From Actinomycetota bacterium (GTDB lineage Bacteria; Actinomycetota; Acidimicrobiia; IMCC26256; PALSA-555): DNA of 35,607 nucleotides. A program made the position numbers and the translations under genes. The DNA is taken from positions 1-35,607 of the forward strand of contig VGCA01000009.1 in NCBI GenBank assembly GCA_016870245.1. Reading direction: 5' to 3'. The notes beneath the pieces are model-generated. The model saw only the letters and a program-made list of their open reading frames with translations, ran no database searches and had not been told where the DNA came from. Below, piece by piece: positions 25,831-34,044 of the stretch. Position 1 is the stretch's first letter, and each line of letters opens with the position of its first letter.

Positions 25831-26063
25831 GATGCGCTTCTCACCGTCGATCCGGCCGATGCGCTTCTCACCGTCGATGCGGCCGATGCGTTTCTCACCG
25901 TCGATGCGGCCGATGCGCTTCTCACCGTCGATGCGGCCGATGCGCTTCTCACCGTCGATGCGGCCGATGCGCTTCTCACCGTCGATCGACTCCCGGCACC
26001 CGTACCGGGGCCGAAGCCCGTGGGGCCCGTGATCGGCCCTCGATCGACGGTGAGAAACGCATC
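25831..26063. repeat. Dispersed 21-bp repeat locus B: six direct copies (27-bp period) plus one inverted copy
   Basis: Direct copies start at 25831, 25858, 25885, 25912, 25939, 25966; inverted ATCGACGGTGAGAAACGCATC 26043-26063. Confidence 0.97.
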
Positions 26064-26138
26064 AGCGGGCTCGGTCGGTCATGGTGGTCGTGGCGCGACC
26101 CTGAGCCACCCCGGCCGGGCGCGTGAGAGGATGCGCGG

Positions 26139-26951
26139 GTGACGCTCGAGACGGTCCCGCTGTCAGCGGCCCTGGGGGTGGAGGTGCGCGGCGTCGACCT
26201 GCACGCGGACCCCGAGCCCTGGAGCGAGACGCTGCGCGACCTGCTCACCCGTCACCACCTGCTCTGCTTCCGCGTGACGGACCTGGCCCCCGCCGAGCAG
26301 CAGCGGCTCCTCGCCGGCTTCGGCCCACTGCTCGACGAGAGCTTCGACGGGTCGGGCTACAGCCTCGTGTCGAACGTCGAGGCCGGCGGGGTGCTGGGGG
26401 AGTGGGAGTACCTGTTCCACTCCGACCTCGAGTTCACCGACGACCCGATTCGGGTCATCAGCCTCTACGCACTCGAGCTCCCGGACGCTCCGACGTCGAC
26501 GCGCTTCGCCAACACCGCACGGGCCGCCCGGCGGCTCGACGCGGCGACCCGCGACCGCGTGGAGGGCCGCACCGCCGTCCACGTGTACCCGCTCACGAGC
26601 GCCCGGGGCGACGTGCGCTTCCGCCTCGCCGACGTCGACGCCGGCGCCGCCACCGCCGAGCACCCCGTCCTCATGGCCCACCCGGTGACCGGCGAGGACC
26701 TGCTGTACGTGGGTGCGATGCAGACCGACTCGATCGTGGGCCTCCCCGACGACGAGAGCGAGGAGCTCCTGGCCCGGTGCTGGGACGTCCTCTACGCCCC
26801 CGACAACGTCTACGAGCACGTGTGGTCCGCGGGGGACCTCCTCGTCTGGGACAATCTCGCCCTGCACCATGCCCGCAGCGCCGTCTCGGGCCGCCGCACC
26901 CTCCGGCGCGTCCCCGTTGGCTCCACCGTCGCCCGCCTGCGCACCACCTGA
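26139..26951 (+). CDS. TauD/TfdA-family Fe(II)/2-oxoglutarate-type dioxygenase
   Basis: 'LGVEVRGVDLHADPEP', 'YLFHSDLEFTDDP' (HxD), 'LLVWDNLALHHARSAVSGRRTLRRVPV' (distal H and R). Confidence 0.88.
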   Translation: MTLETVPLSAALGVEVRGVDLHADPEPWSETLRDLLTRHHLLCFRVTDLAPAEQQRLLAGFGPLLDESFDGSGYSLVSNVEAGGVLGEWEYLFHSDLEFTDDPIRVISLYALELPDAPTSTRFANTARAARRLDAATRDRVEGRTAVHVYPLTSARGDVRFRLADVDAGAATAEHPVLMAHPVTGEDLLYVGAMQTDSIVGLPDDESEELLARCWDVLYAPDNVYEHVWSAGDLLVWDNLALHHARSAVSGRRTLRRVPVGSTVARLRTT

Positions 26952-26970
26952 TCCGAAAGCGAGTCCACCG

Positions 26971-28731
26971 ATGCACGACCTCGTCATCCGGGCCGGCACC
27001 GTCGTCGACGGGACCGGAGCCCCGGGGGTCACCGCCGACGTCGCCATCGACGACGGCATCGTCACCGACGTCGGCCGCGTCGGGAAGGGCCGCCGCGAGA
27101 TCGACGCCGACGGCGCGCTCGTCACCCCGGGCTTCGTCGACGTGCACACCCACTTCGACGGACAGGCCACCTGGGACCCGCACCTCACACCGTCGTGCTG
27201 GCACGGGGTCACCACCGCGGTGCTCGGCAACTGCGGGGTGGGGTTCGCGCCGGCCGACCCCACCAAGCACGATTGGCTGATCGGGCTGATGGAGGGGGTG
27301 GAGGACATCCCCGGCACCGCGCTGCACGAGGGGATGACCTTCGACTGGGAGTCGTTCCCCGAGTACCTCGACGCGCTGGAGCGCATGCCCCGGGCCATCG
27401 ACATCGGCACCCACGTGCCCCACGGCGCGGTCCGGGCCTACGTCATGGGCGAGCGCGGCGCCCGCAACGAGGCGAGCACGGCCGACGACATCGCCGCCAT
27501 GGCCGACATCGTTGAGGACGCGTTGCGAGCCGGCGCCCTCGGGTTCTCCACCAGCCGCACGATGGGGCACCGGGCGATCGACGGCGAGCCCGTCCCCGGC
27601 ACGTTCGCCGCGGAAGACGAGCTGTTCGCGCTGGGCGAGGCGCTGCAGCGAGCCGGTCACGGGGTGTTCGAGCTGGCGCCCGCCGGCACCGGCGGCGAGG
27701 CCGCCGGCGACTCGCCCGACGCGCACGCGACCGAGATCGACTGGATGGTGCGCATGGCGGAGGCGACCGGCGTGCCGGTCACGTTCCTCGTGATGCAGTC
27801 GCACGTCGATCCCGACCGGTGGCGCCACCAGTTCGCCGTGGCCCGGGAGGCCCGGGCCGCGGGCACACCGGTGTATCCGCAGGTGGCGTCTCGGTGCTTC
27901 GGCATGCTCGTGGGCCACCAGTCGCGCGCCAACCCGTTCCGTACGCGGCCCGGCTACCAGGCGTTGATCGACCTGCCGTTCGCCGACCGCATCGCTCGGC
28001 TGCGCGACCCCGCGGTTCGGGCCCGCATCCTCGCCGAGGGGCCGCCGCCGGCGACGCCGGGCACGCTCTCCGCGCAGATGCAGTCGTCGATGTTCGACGC
28101 GCTGTACCCGATGGGCGACCCGGCCGACTACGAGCCCACCGACGACATGACCCTGCGCGCGATCGCGGCCCGCGAGGGTCGGACCGTCGAGGAGGTCGCG
28201 TACGACGCGATGCTCGCCAACGACGGCTACGAGCTGCTCCTCTACCCGCTGCTCAACTTCGGCGGCGGCAGCTACGACGCGCTGTACGAGATGATGACCG
28301 ACCCGATCACGGTGCAGGGGCTGGGCGACGGCGGCGCGCACTGCGGCATCGTGTGCGACGCGAGCATGACCACGTACCTGCTGTCGTACTGGGTGCGCGA
28401 CCGTGCCCGCGGCCCCCGGCTCGAGCTGCCCACCGCGGTCGAGCGCCTCACCCGAGGCCCCGCTGCGCTCTACGGGTTGCACGACCGCGGTGTGCTGGCC
28501 CCCGGCATGCGCGGCGACGTCAACGTCATCGACTTCGACGGGCTCGGCATCCTCCGTCCGGAGATGGTCCACGACCTCCCCGCGGGCGCGGGCCGGATGA
28601 TCCAGCGCTCCACCGGGTACGTCGCCACCGTGGTGGCCGGCGACACCGTGGTGGATGCGGGGGAGTGCACCGACGCGATGCCCGGCGGCCTGATCCGCGG
28701 TCCCCAGGCCGGTCCCGGGGCGGCCGCGTGA
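26971..28731 (+). CDS. N-acyl-D-amino-acid deacylase family amidohydrolase
   Basis: 'DLVIRAGTVVDGTGAPGVTADVAIDDGIVTDVG', 'TPGFVDVHTHFDGQATWDPHLTPSCWHGVTTAVLGNCGVGFAP', 'LGDGGAHCGIVCDAS'. Confidence 0.93.
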   Translation: MHDLVIRAGTVVDGTGAPGVTADVAIDDGIVTDVGRVGKGRREIDADGALVTPGFVDVHTHFDGQATWDPHLTPSCWHGVTTAVLGNCGVGFAPADPTKHDWLIGLMEGVEDIPGTALHEGMTFDWESFPEYLDALERMPRAIDIGTHVPHGAVRAYVMGERGARNEASTADDIAAMADIVEDALRAGALGFSTSRTMGHRAIDGEPVPGTFAAEDELFALGEALQRAGHGVFELAPAGTGGEAAGDSPDAHATEIDWMVRMAEATGVPVTFLVMQSHVDPDRWRHQFAVAREARAAGTPVYPQVASRCFGMLVGHQSRANPFRTRPGYQALIDLPFADRIARLRDPAVRARILAEGPPPATPGTLSAQMQSSMFDALYPMGDPADYEPTDDMTLRAIAAREGRTVEEVAYDAMLANDGYELLLYPLLNFGGGSYDALYEMMTDPITVQGLGDGGAHCGIVCDASMTTYLLSYWVRDRARGPRLELPTAVERLTRGPAALYGLHDRGVLAPGMRGDVNVIDFDGLGILRPEMVHDLPAGAGRMIQRSTGYVATVVAGDTVVDAGECTDAMPGGLIRGPQAGPGAAA

Positions 28732-28753
28732 GCGACCGGACCCCGAGGCACCG

Positions 28754-29476
28754 ATGACCACGCCCGGCCTGGCGCCGGTTCCCGAGGACTGGTCCCGCGC
28801 GCTCGCGGTCGTGGCCCATCCCGACGACCTCGAGTACGGCGCCGCGGCCGCGATCGCCCGCTGGACCGACCAGGGCAAGTGGGTCGGCTACGTGCTCGCG
28901 ACCTCGGGTGAAGCGGGCATCGACGCCATCGCCCCCGACGAGGCGGCCCGGCTACGCCAGGACGAGGAACGGCGGTCGGCCGCGGTCGTGGGCGTCGACA
29001 CGGTCGAGTTCCTCGCGCACCCCGACGGCCTGGTCGAGCCGTCGATCGCGCTGCGCCGCGACCTCGCCTCCGCGATCCGCCGCCACCGGCCCGAGGTGCT
29101 CGTCTCCATCCACTACGGCGAGCGCTGGCCCGGCGGCCTCAACCACGCCGACCACCGGGCCGTGGGCATCGCGCTCCTCGACGCAGCCCGCGACGCCGCC
29201 AACCGCTGGGTGTTCACCGGCGCGGGCGGGGATCCGTGGAGCGGCGTGCGCTTCGCCCTGTTCGGTGGCTCGCCCGACGCCGACCACTACGTCGACGTCA
29301 CCGGCACCATCGACCGGGGTGTGGCGTCGCTGCGCGAGCACGCCGTGTACCTCGACAACCTCGCCGACGGGACCGTCGGCAAGGACCCCGAGCCCTTCCT
29401 GCGGGGCATGGCCGAGGCCGCGGGCGCCGAGTGCGGCGTGGCCGCCGCTACGACGTTCCGCCTCGAGCCCCTCTGA
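28754..29476 (+). CDS. PIG-L family deacetylase
   Basis: 'ALAVVAHPDDLEYGAAAAIARWTDQGKWVGYVLATSGEAG', 'NHADHRAVGIALLDAARDA'. Confidence 0.92.
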   Translation: MTTPGLAPVPEDWSRALAVVAHPDDLEYGAAAAIARWTDQGKWVGYVLATSGEAGIDAIAPDEAARLRQDEERRSAAVVGVDTVEFLAHPDGLVEPSIALRRDLASAIRRHRPEVLVSIHYGERWPGGLNHADHRAVGIALLDAARDAANRWVFTGAGGDPWSGVRFALFGGSPDADHYVDVTGTIDRGVASLREHAVYLDNLADGTVGKDPEPFLRGMAEAAGAECGVAAATTFRLEPL

Positions 29477-30506
29477 CCCGGCGCCGGGCGGCCGGCTCGG
29501 CGAGCCAGGGTCGGGTCCACCCCGCGTCGGCCACGGGATCGACGTCGATGCCGGGCGGTACGAGCGCGTCGACCGCGTCGAGCACCTCGGCGTCGAGCAC
29601 GAGGTCCGCCGCGTCGAGCAGGTCGTCGAGCTGCTCCGCGGTGCGGGGCCCGATGAGCACCGACGACACCGCCGGGTGCTCGGCGGCGAAGGCGAGGGCC
29701 AGATGGGTGAGCGAGATGCCCGCGTCGTCGGCGACCGCACCGAGCGCGGCGACGATCGCGTGCTTGCGCTGCACCTCCGGCCGGGCCTGGTCGAAGGTCG
29801 CCCGCTGGCGCTCCCAGCGGACCGCGCGTGAATCGCCCGGGGCCGGGGTGCCCGTGTACTTGCCGGTGAGGAAGCCGCCGTTGAGGGGGCCCCACACCAT
29901 GACGCCGAGTCCGTAGCGGGCGCAGGTCGGGAGGACGTCGCGCTCGATGCCGCGGTTGAGGATCGAGTACGGCGGCTGCTCGACCCGGGGCCGTTCACGG
30001 TGCCGGCGCTCGGAGGTCCACACGGCGTCGACGATGCCGTCGGACGGGAACGTCGAGATGCCGACGGCCCGGACCTTGCCCTGGTGCACGAGATCCGACA
30101 TCGCGCCGAGCGACTCGTCGAGGTCGGTCGCCGGATCCGGCTTGTGCAGGTAGTAGACGTCGAGGTGATCGGTGCCGAGGCGGGTGAGCGACTCCTCGCA
30201 GGCCCGCACGATCCACCGGCGCGACGACCCGGCGCGGTTGGCGTCGGGCCCCATCGGCCAGAAGCACTTGCTCGCGAGCACGACGTCGTCGCGCCGGTCG
30301 GCGAGCGCGCGGCCCACGATCCGCTCCGACTCCCCGCCGGAGTAGATGTCGGCGGTGTCGACGACGTTCACACCGCGGTCCAGGGCCGCGTGCACGATCC
30401 GGACGCAGTCGTCGACGTCGGTGTTGCCGAGGGGTCCGAACGACATCGCCCCCAGCGCGAAGGCGCTGACCGTGATGCCGGTCGCGCCGAGCCGGCGTTG
30501 CTCCAC
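29448..30506 (-). CDS. aldo/keto reductase
   Basis: 'VEQRRLGATGITVSAFALGAMSFGPLGN', 'GVNVVDTADIYSGGESERIVGRAL', 'LGTDHLDVYYLHKPDPATDLDESL'. Confidence 0.93.
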   Translation of the reverse strand: MEQRRLGATGITVSAFALGAMSFGPLGNTDVDDCVRIVHAALDRGVNVVDTADIYSGGESERIVGRALADRRDDVVLASKCFWPMGPDANRAGSSRRWIVRACEESLTRLGTDHLDVYYLHKPDPATDLDESLGAMSDLVHQGKVRAVGISTFPSDGIVDAVWTSERRHRERPRVEQPPYSILNRGIERDVLPTCARYGLGVMVWGPLNGGFLTGKYTGTPAPGDSRAVRWERQRATFDQARPEVQRKHAIVAALGAVADDAGISLTHLALAFAAEHPAVSSVLIGPRTAEQLDDLLDAADLVLDAEVLDAVDALVPPGIDVDPVADAGWTRPWLAEPAARRRVRGARGGTS

Positions 30507-30508
30507 CG

Positions 30509-31708
30509 TCAGGCCTCCCCGACGTCGAGCGACGCGGGGGTCGGTCCGATGGTCGCGGCGCGCCGCGTGAGCGCGTCGGCATCGAGCCGGTAGGCCGCGG
30601 CGAGGTTCGTCCCGAGGATCGCCCGCGCCTCGGTCTCGGGCACGCCGGCGAACAGGGTGCGCAGCGTGTCGGCCACCCGCGGCCAGCTGCTCTCGAGGTG
30701 GGGGAAGTCGCTGCCCCACGCGAGCACGCCGGTCCCCACGGCCTCGCGCGCGTCGACGTCGGCCCGGGTCATCAGCGAGTTGCCGATCGTGCAGTGCCGC
30801 GCGAACAGCTCGCTCGGGAGCGCGGGGAGCGGGTCGACCTCGGTCCACTTCATCATCGTCGACTGCGCGGTCCCGTCGAGCCGGCGCAGCAGGTCGGGCA
30901 CCCACGACGACCCCTGCTCCGTGAACACCACCCGCAGGTCGGGGTGCCGCTCGAAGACCCCGCCGAAGACGAAGCACCACAGCGGACGCTGCGCGTAGAA
31001 GTTGATCTCCGACAGGTAGACCGCCGCGGCCCGCCACCCCTCGCCGAACCACGGTGGGCCGCCGTCGCTCGCGTGCACCGTGACCGTGACCCCGAGCTCG
31101 TCGCAGACGTCCCACAGCGGCTCGTAGCGCGGGTGGTGGTACAGCGGGAGGTCGTAGCTCAACGGCAGGAACAGACCGCTGGTCAACCCGTCGCGGTGCG
31201 CGCGCCGCACCTCGGCGACCGCGCCGTCGACGTCGGCCAGGGAGCCGAGGAGGATCTGCCCGAGGAACCGGTCGGGCGCGGCGTGACAGAACTCGGCGAG
31301 CCAGCGGTTGTAGGCCCGCGCGCCGGCCATGCGGAGGTCGGCGGGGTAGACCCGGTCGAGCGCCTCGGGGGCGACGCCCGCGAGCCACGGCGGCGTGTTG
31401 CCGTTCTGGTCGTCGGGGAAGAGCACCTCGGCGACGATGCCGTCGACGTCGAGCTCCGCCGCCCGGCGCACGGGGTCGAACAGGCTCGTGTACGCGTCGT
31501 CGGTCGCCCGCGGGTGCTCCCGCTGACGGGCGCGGGTCGACGCGCGGAACATCGAGTCGGGGCTCTCCGGCGTCCAGCGCAGCGTGTGCCCGGTGAGGAA
31601 CCCGTCGAACTCGTCGCGCAGGTCCGGATCCAGGTACGGCCGGTAGTCCTCCATGGGCGGTCCGACGTGACCGTCGGCCGACACCACGACGAGGCGCGGT
31701 TCGTCCAT
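30509..31708 (-). CDS. amidohydrolase_2 (ACMSD-like) metal-dependent hydrolase, paralog 4
   Basis: 'RLVVVSADGHVGPPMEDYRPYLDPDLR', 'VTVHASDGG', 'VLAWGSDFPHLESSWP'; SD GAGGAGG 6 nt from ATG 31708. Confidence 0.9.
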   Translation of the reverse strand: MDEPRLVVVSADGHVGPPMEDYRPYLDPDLRDEFDGFLTGHTLRWTPESPDSMFRASTRARQREHPRATDDAYTSLFDPVRRAAELDVDGIVAEVLFPDDQNGNTPPWLAGVAPEALDRVYPADLRMAGARAYNRWLAEFCHAAPDRFLGQILLGSLADVDGAVAEVRRAHRDGLTSGLFLPLSYDLPLYHHPRYEPLWDVCDELGVTVTVHASDGGPPWFGEGWRAAAVYLSEINFYAQRPLWCFVFGGVFERHPDLRVVFTEQGSSWVPDLLRRLDGTAQSTMMKWTEVDPLPALPSELFARHCTIGNSLMTRADVDAREAVGTGVLAWGSDFPHLESSWPRVADTLRTLFAGVPETEARAILGTNLAAAYRLDADALTRRAATIGPTPASLDVGEA

Positions 31709-31719
31709 GGGCATCCTCC

Positions 31720-32574
31720 TCACGCGGGCGCGCACGACGCGCGCAGGTCGAGCACGGTGGCGTCGTGCTGGTTCCGGGTGCGGACCGACCACGCGCCGTC
31801 GTCGCCCTCCGTCCACGAGGCGAAGAGGGCGTCGCCGGGCCACACCTGCGCCCGGAAGCGCGCGGTGAGCTCCCGCAGCGGCGGGGTGGGTCGCGCGTCG
31901 ACGAACGCCCCGACGGTCAGCCCGAGCGTGAGCATGCCGGGCGCGAAGATCGACGGGTAGCCCTCCGCCCGCGCGAACGCGTCGTCGTGATGCAGCGGGT
32001 GGAAGTCGCCGGCCGCGGCCACGTAGAGGACGATGTGGGTCGCGGTCAGGGACTCGACCAGCACGGGCTCGCCGTCGCGCGCCGGGACGACCGGTGCCGG
32101 GTCCGGGGTCCGCTGCGCGTTGGTGAGCCCGGTGTGGTCGGCGGCCGTCTGCACGTCGACCCACCCCGTCGCGACGCACAGGCGGCCGTCGGCGTCGAAG
32201 AGCTCGGTGCACTCCTCCACGAACGTCAGCGCGCCCGACCGGCCCTCGCGGTGCCAGGTCCGGCCCGGCCCCCGCCGGGCGGTGAGCGTCGCGCCGACGG
32301 TGAGCGGCGCGTGGAAGGTGAACCACTGCTCGACGTGCAGCCAGGTCGCGGGAACGCCGTCGGTCCACGCGCGGCCGACCGGTGGGCGCCGGGGGTACTC
32401 CGGGTCGAACCGGTCGGCGACGACCGCGAAGGTCGGCGGCGGCTCCGAAGGGTCGGGCCGACCGACCGCGTGGGCGAAGGCGGCGACGAGCCCCTGCTCG
32501 ACGGGCACCGTGAACTCGCGCACGGCTCCGTGGAACCCGTGCGCCGTCGCGTCGGGCGCAGCTGCGCCCGTCAC
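31720..32574 (-). CDS. MaoC-like (hotdog) dehydratase family protein
   Basis: 'THIVLYVAAAGDFHPLHHDDAFARAEGYPSIFAPGMLTLGLTVGAFVDA'; double-hotdog length; GTGA overlap with LysR stop. Confidence 0.85.
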   Translation of the reverse strand: MTGAAAPDATAHGFHGAVREFTVPVEQGLVAAFAHAVGRPDPSEPPPTFAVVADRFDPEYPRRPPVGRAWTDGVPATWLHVEQWFTFHAPLTVGATLTARRGPGRTWHREGRSGALTFVEECTELFDADGRLCVATGWVDVQTAADHTGLTNAQRTPDPAPVVPARDGEPVLVESLTATHIVLYVAAAGDFHPLHHDDAFARAEGYPSIFAPGMLTLGLTVGAFVDARPTPPLRELTARFRAQVWPGDALFASWTEGDDGAWSVRTRNQHDATVLDLRASCAPA

Positions 32575-33485
32575 CCGGCCACCGTCTCGGCCAGTCCGCG
32601 CGGCGCGCCCGCCACGCGCCGCCGCACCAGATCGAACAGCACGTCGAGGACCCGATCGGCCGCGTCGCACCGGCGCACGCCGAACCGGCCGAAGCGCGGG
32701 CCGTCGTCGACCTCCACGAACGCGAGCCCGGGCACCGAGCGCGTGTCCGTCACGGGCTCGGGCACGACGCCGACCCCTTGCCCGGCCAGCACGCGCGAGG
32801 CGACGTTCTGGAACCCGACGGTGACGCCGACCAGGCTCCACGACGCGTCGAGCGCGTCCATCGATTCGCGGAACGTGTCGTACAGCTGTGGGTGCACGGC
32901 GCGCGGCCACCCGATCAGCGGCTCGTCGGCGAGGCGGCGGAGGGTCGTCCGCCCGTCACCGGCGAGCGGGTGGTCGACGGGGACGACGGCGACGAGCGGG
33001 GCGGATCCGAGGTCGACGTACTCCAGCGCGTCCCGACGCTCGGGCAGCCAGCAGAGCCCCGCGTCGAGGCGGCGCCGCTCGATGGCGTCGAGCTGCGCCG
33101 CGGTCCCGAGCGGGTGGAGGGTGAGCACCGCGTCGGGGCAGCAGGCCCGCAGCTCGGGGACGAGGCCCAGCAGGTGATCGCCCGGGTCCATCGCGTGCCC
33201 CAGCCGGATCGTGGTGCGCTCGCCGCGCGCGAGACGGCGTCCGGCGCGGTATGCGTCCTCGACCTGTGCGTACGCGGGGCCGGCCCGATCGAGGAACGCC
33301 CGGCCCAGGGGTGTGAGCGTGACGGTGCGGGTCGTGCGTGCGAACAGGGGCCCACCGAGCTCGCGCTCGAGCCGGCGCACCGCCTCGCTCACGGCCGACT
33401 GCGACAGGTGGACCCGCTCGGCGGCCCGGCCGAAGTGGAGGGTGTCGGCGACGGCCAGGAAGCACTCGAGCTGGCGGAGGTCCAC
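32571..33485 (-). CDS. LysR family transcriptional regulator
   Basis: 'VDLRQLECFLAVADTLHFGRAAERVHLSQSAVSEAVRRLERELGGPLFARTTRTVTLTPLGRAFLD'. Confidence 0.95.
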   Translation of the reverse strand: MDLRQLECFLAVADTLHFGRAAERVHLSQSAVSEAVRRLERELGGPLFARTTRTVTLTPLGRAFLDRAGPAYAQVEDAYRAGRRLARGERTTIRLGHAMDPGDHLLGLVPELRACCPDAVLTLHPLGTAAQLDAIERRRLDAGLCWLPERRDALEYVDLGSAPLVAVVPVDHPLAGDGRTTLRRLADEPLIGWPRAVHPQLYDTFRESMDALDASWSLVGVTVGFQNVASRVLAGQGVGVVPEPVTDTRSVPGLAFVEVDDGPRFGRFGVRRCDAADRVLDVLFDLVRRRVAGAPRGLAETVAG

Positions 33486-33487
33486 GC

Positions 33488-33916
33488 TCAGCCCCCGTCC
33501 GCCAGGCGGGGATCGCGCAAGGGCGAGGAGTAGTGCCGCACGACGACCGGGTCGACGACGAGCACGACCCGGCTGCTCCAGCGGCGACGGGGGAACGGCG
33601 TGCCGAGGTAGCGCAGCGACATCTCGTCGAGGACGGCGAGGTCGTCGTCGGGCCGCACCTCGGCGACGACCCCCCGCACGAGCAGCTGCTCGTACGGGTC
33701 GTCGAACGCGGTCACCGAGAGCGCGACGCGGGCATCGGCGTCCACGTTGCGGGCCTTCAGGGACTTGGCGTCGGTGGCGACCAGGATCCGGGTGCCGTCG
33801 AGCCCGACCCACACCGGGTCGACCTTGGGCTCGCCGCCCGGCATCAGGGTCGCCAGGTGGCCGAAGTTCGCCTGGGTCAGCATCTCCCGGGCCCGGGGCG
33901 ACAGCTCGGACGGCAC
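33488..33916 (-). CDS. PPOX-class (F420-dependent) pyridoxamine-5'-phosphate-oxidase-like protein
   Basis: 'LSPRAREMLTQANFGHLATLMPGGEPKVDPVWVGLDGTRILVATDAKSLKARNVDADARVALSVT'. Confidence 0.88.
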   Translation of the reverse strand: MPSELSPRAREMLTQANFGHLATLMPGGEPKVDPVWVGLDGTRILVATDAKSLKARNVDADARVALSVTAFDDPYEQLLVRGVVAEVRPDDDLAVLDEMSLRYLGTPFPRRRWSSRVVLVVDPVVVRHYSSPLRDPRLADGG

Positions 33917-33972
33917 GGGCCCAGCACAACACACACGGGTGACCGGGTGCAACGAAGAGTCGGGCCGCATTC

Positions 33973-33987
33973 ATCGGCGCGGCCGAT
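33973..33987. promoter_or_regulatory. Candidate LysR-type binding site ATCGGC-GCG-GCCGAT (T-N11-A)
   Basis: Perfect interrupted palindrome in the 128-bp region between the LysR operon (first gene starts 33916, -) and the enoyl-CoA hydratase start at 34045 (+). Confidence 0.6.
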
Positions 33988-34044
33988 CAGTGTCGGGCAG
34001 TCTCGCGCGTGCTGCGGGCGCCGGGGTGACCCATGATGACCCCC

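Noticed and set aside
25831-26032. MRFSPSMRP-repeat peptide encoded by the 27-bp array
   Set aside because: Exists only as a frame through the array in a longer shadow ORF with no SD or plausible start; a 27-bp period keeps any frame open by chance.
25831-26063. CRISPR array
   Set aside because: Spacers are constant 6-bp sequences, far too short and not unique; no cas genes are present.
31720-33974. LysR and MaoC as one fused protein or the longer ORF starts at 32910/33974
   Set aside because: The stop at 32571-32573 and the GTGA overlap define separate genes; upstream extensions are shadow translation of the neighbouring gene.
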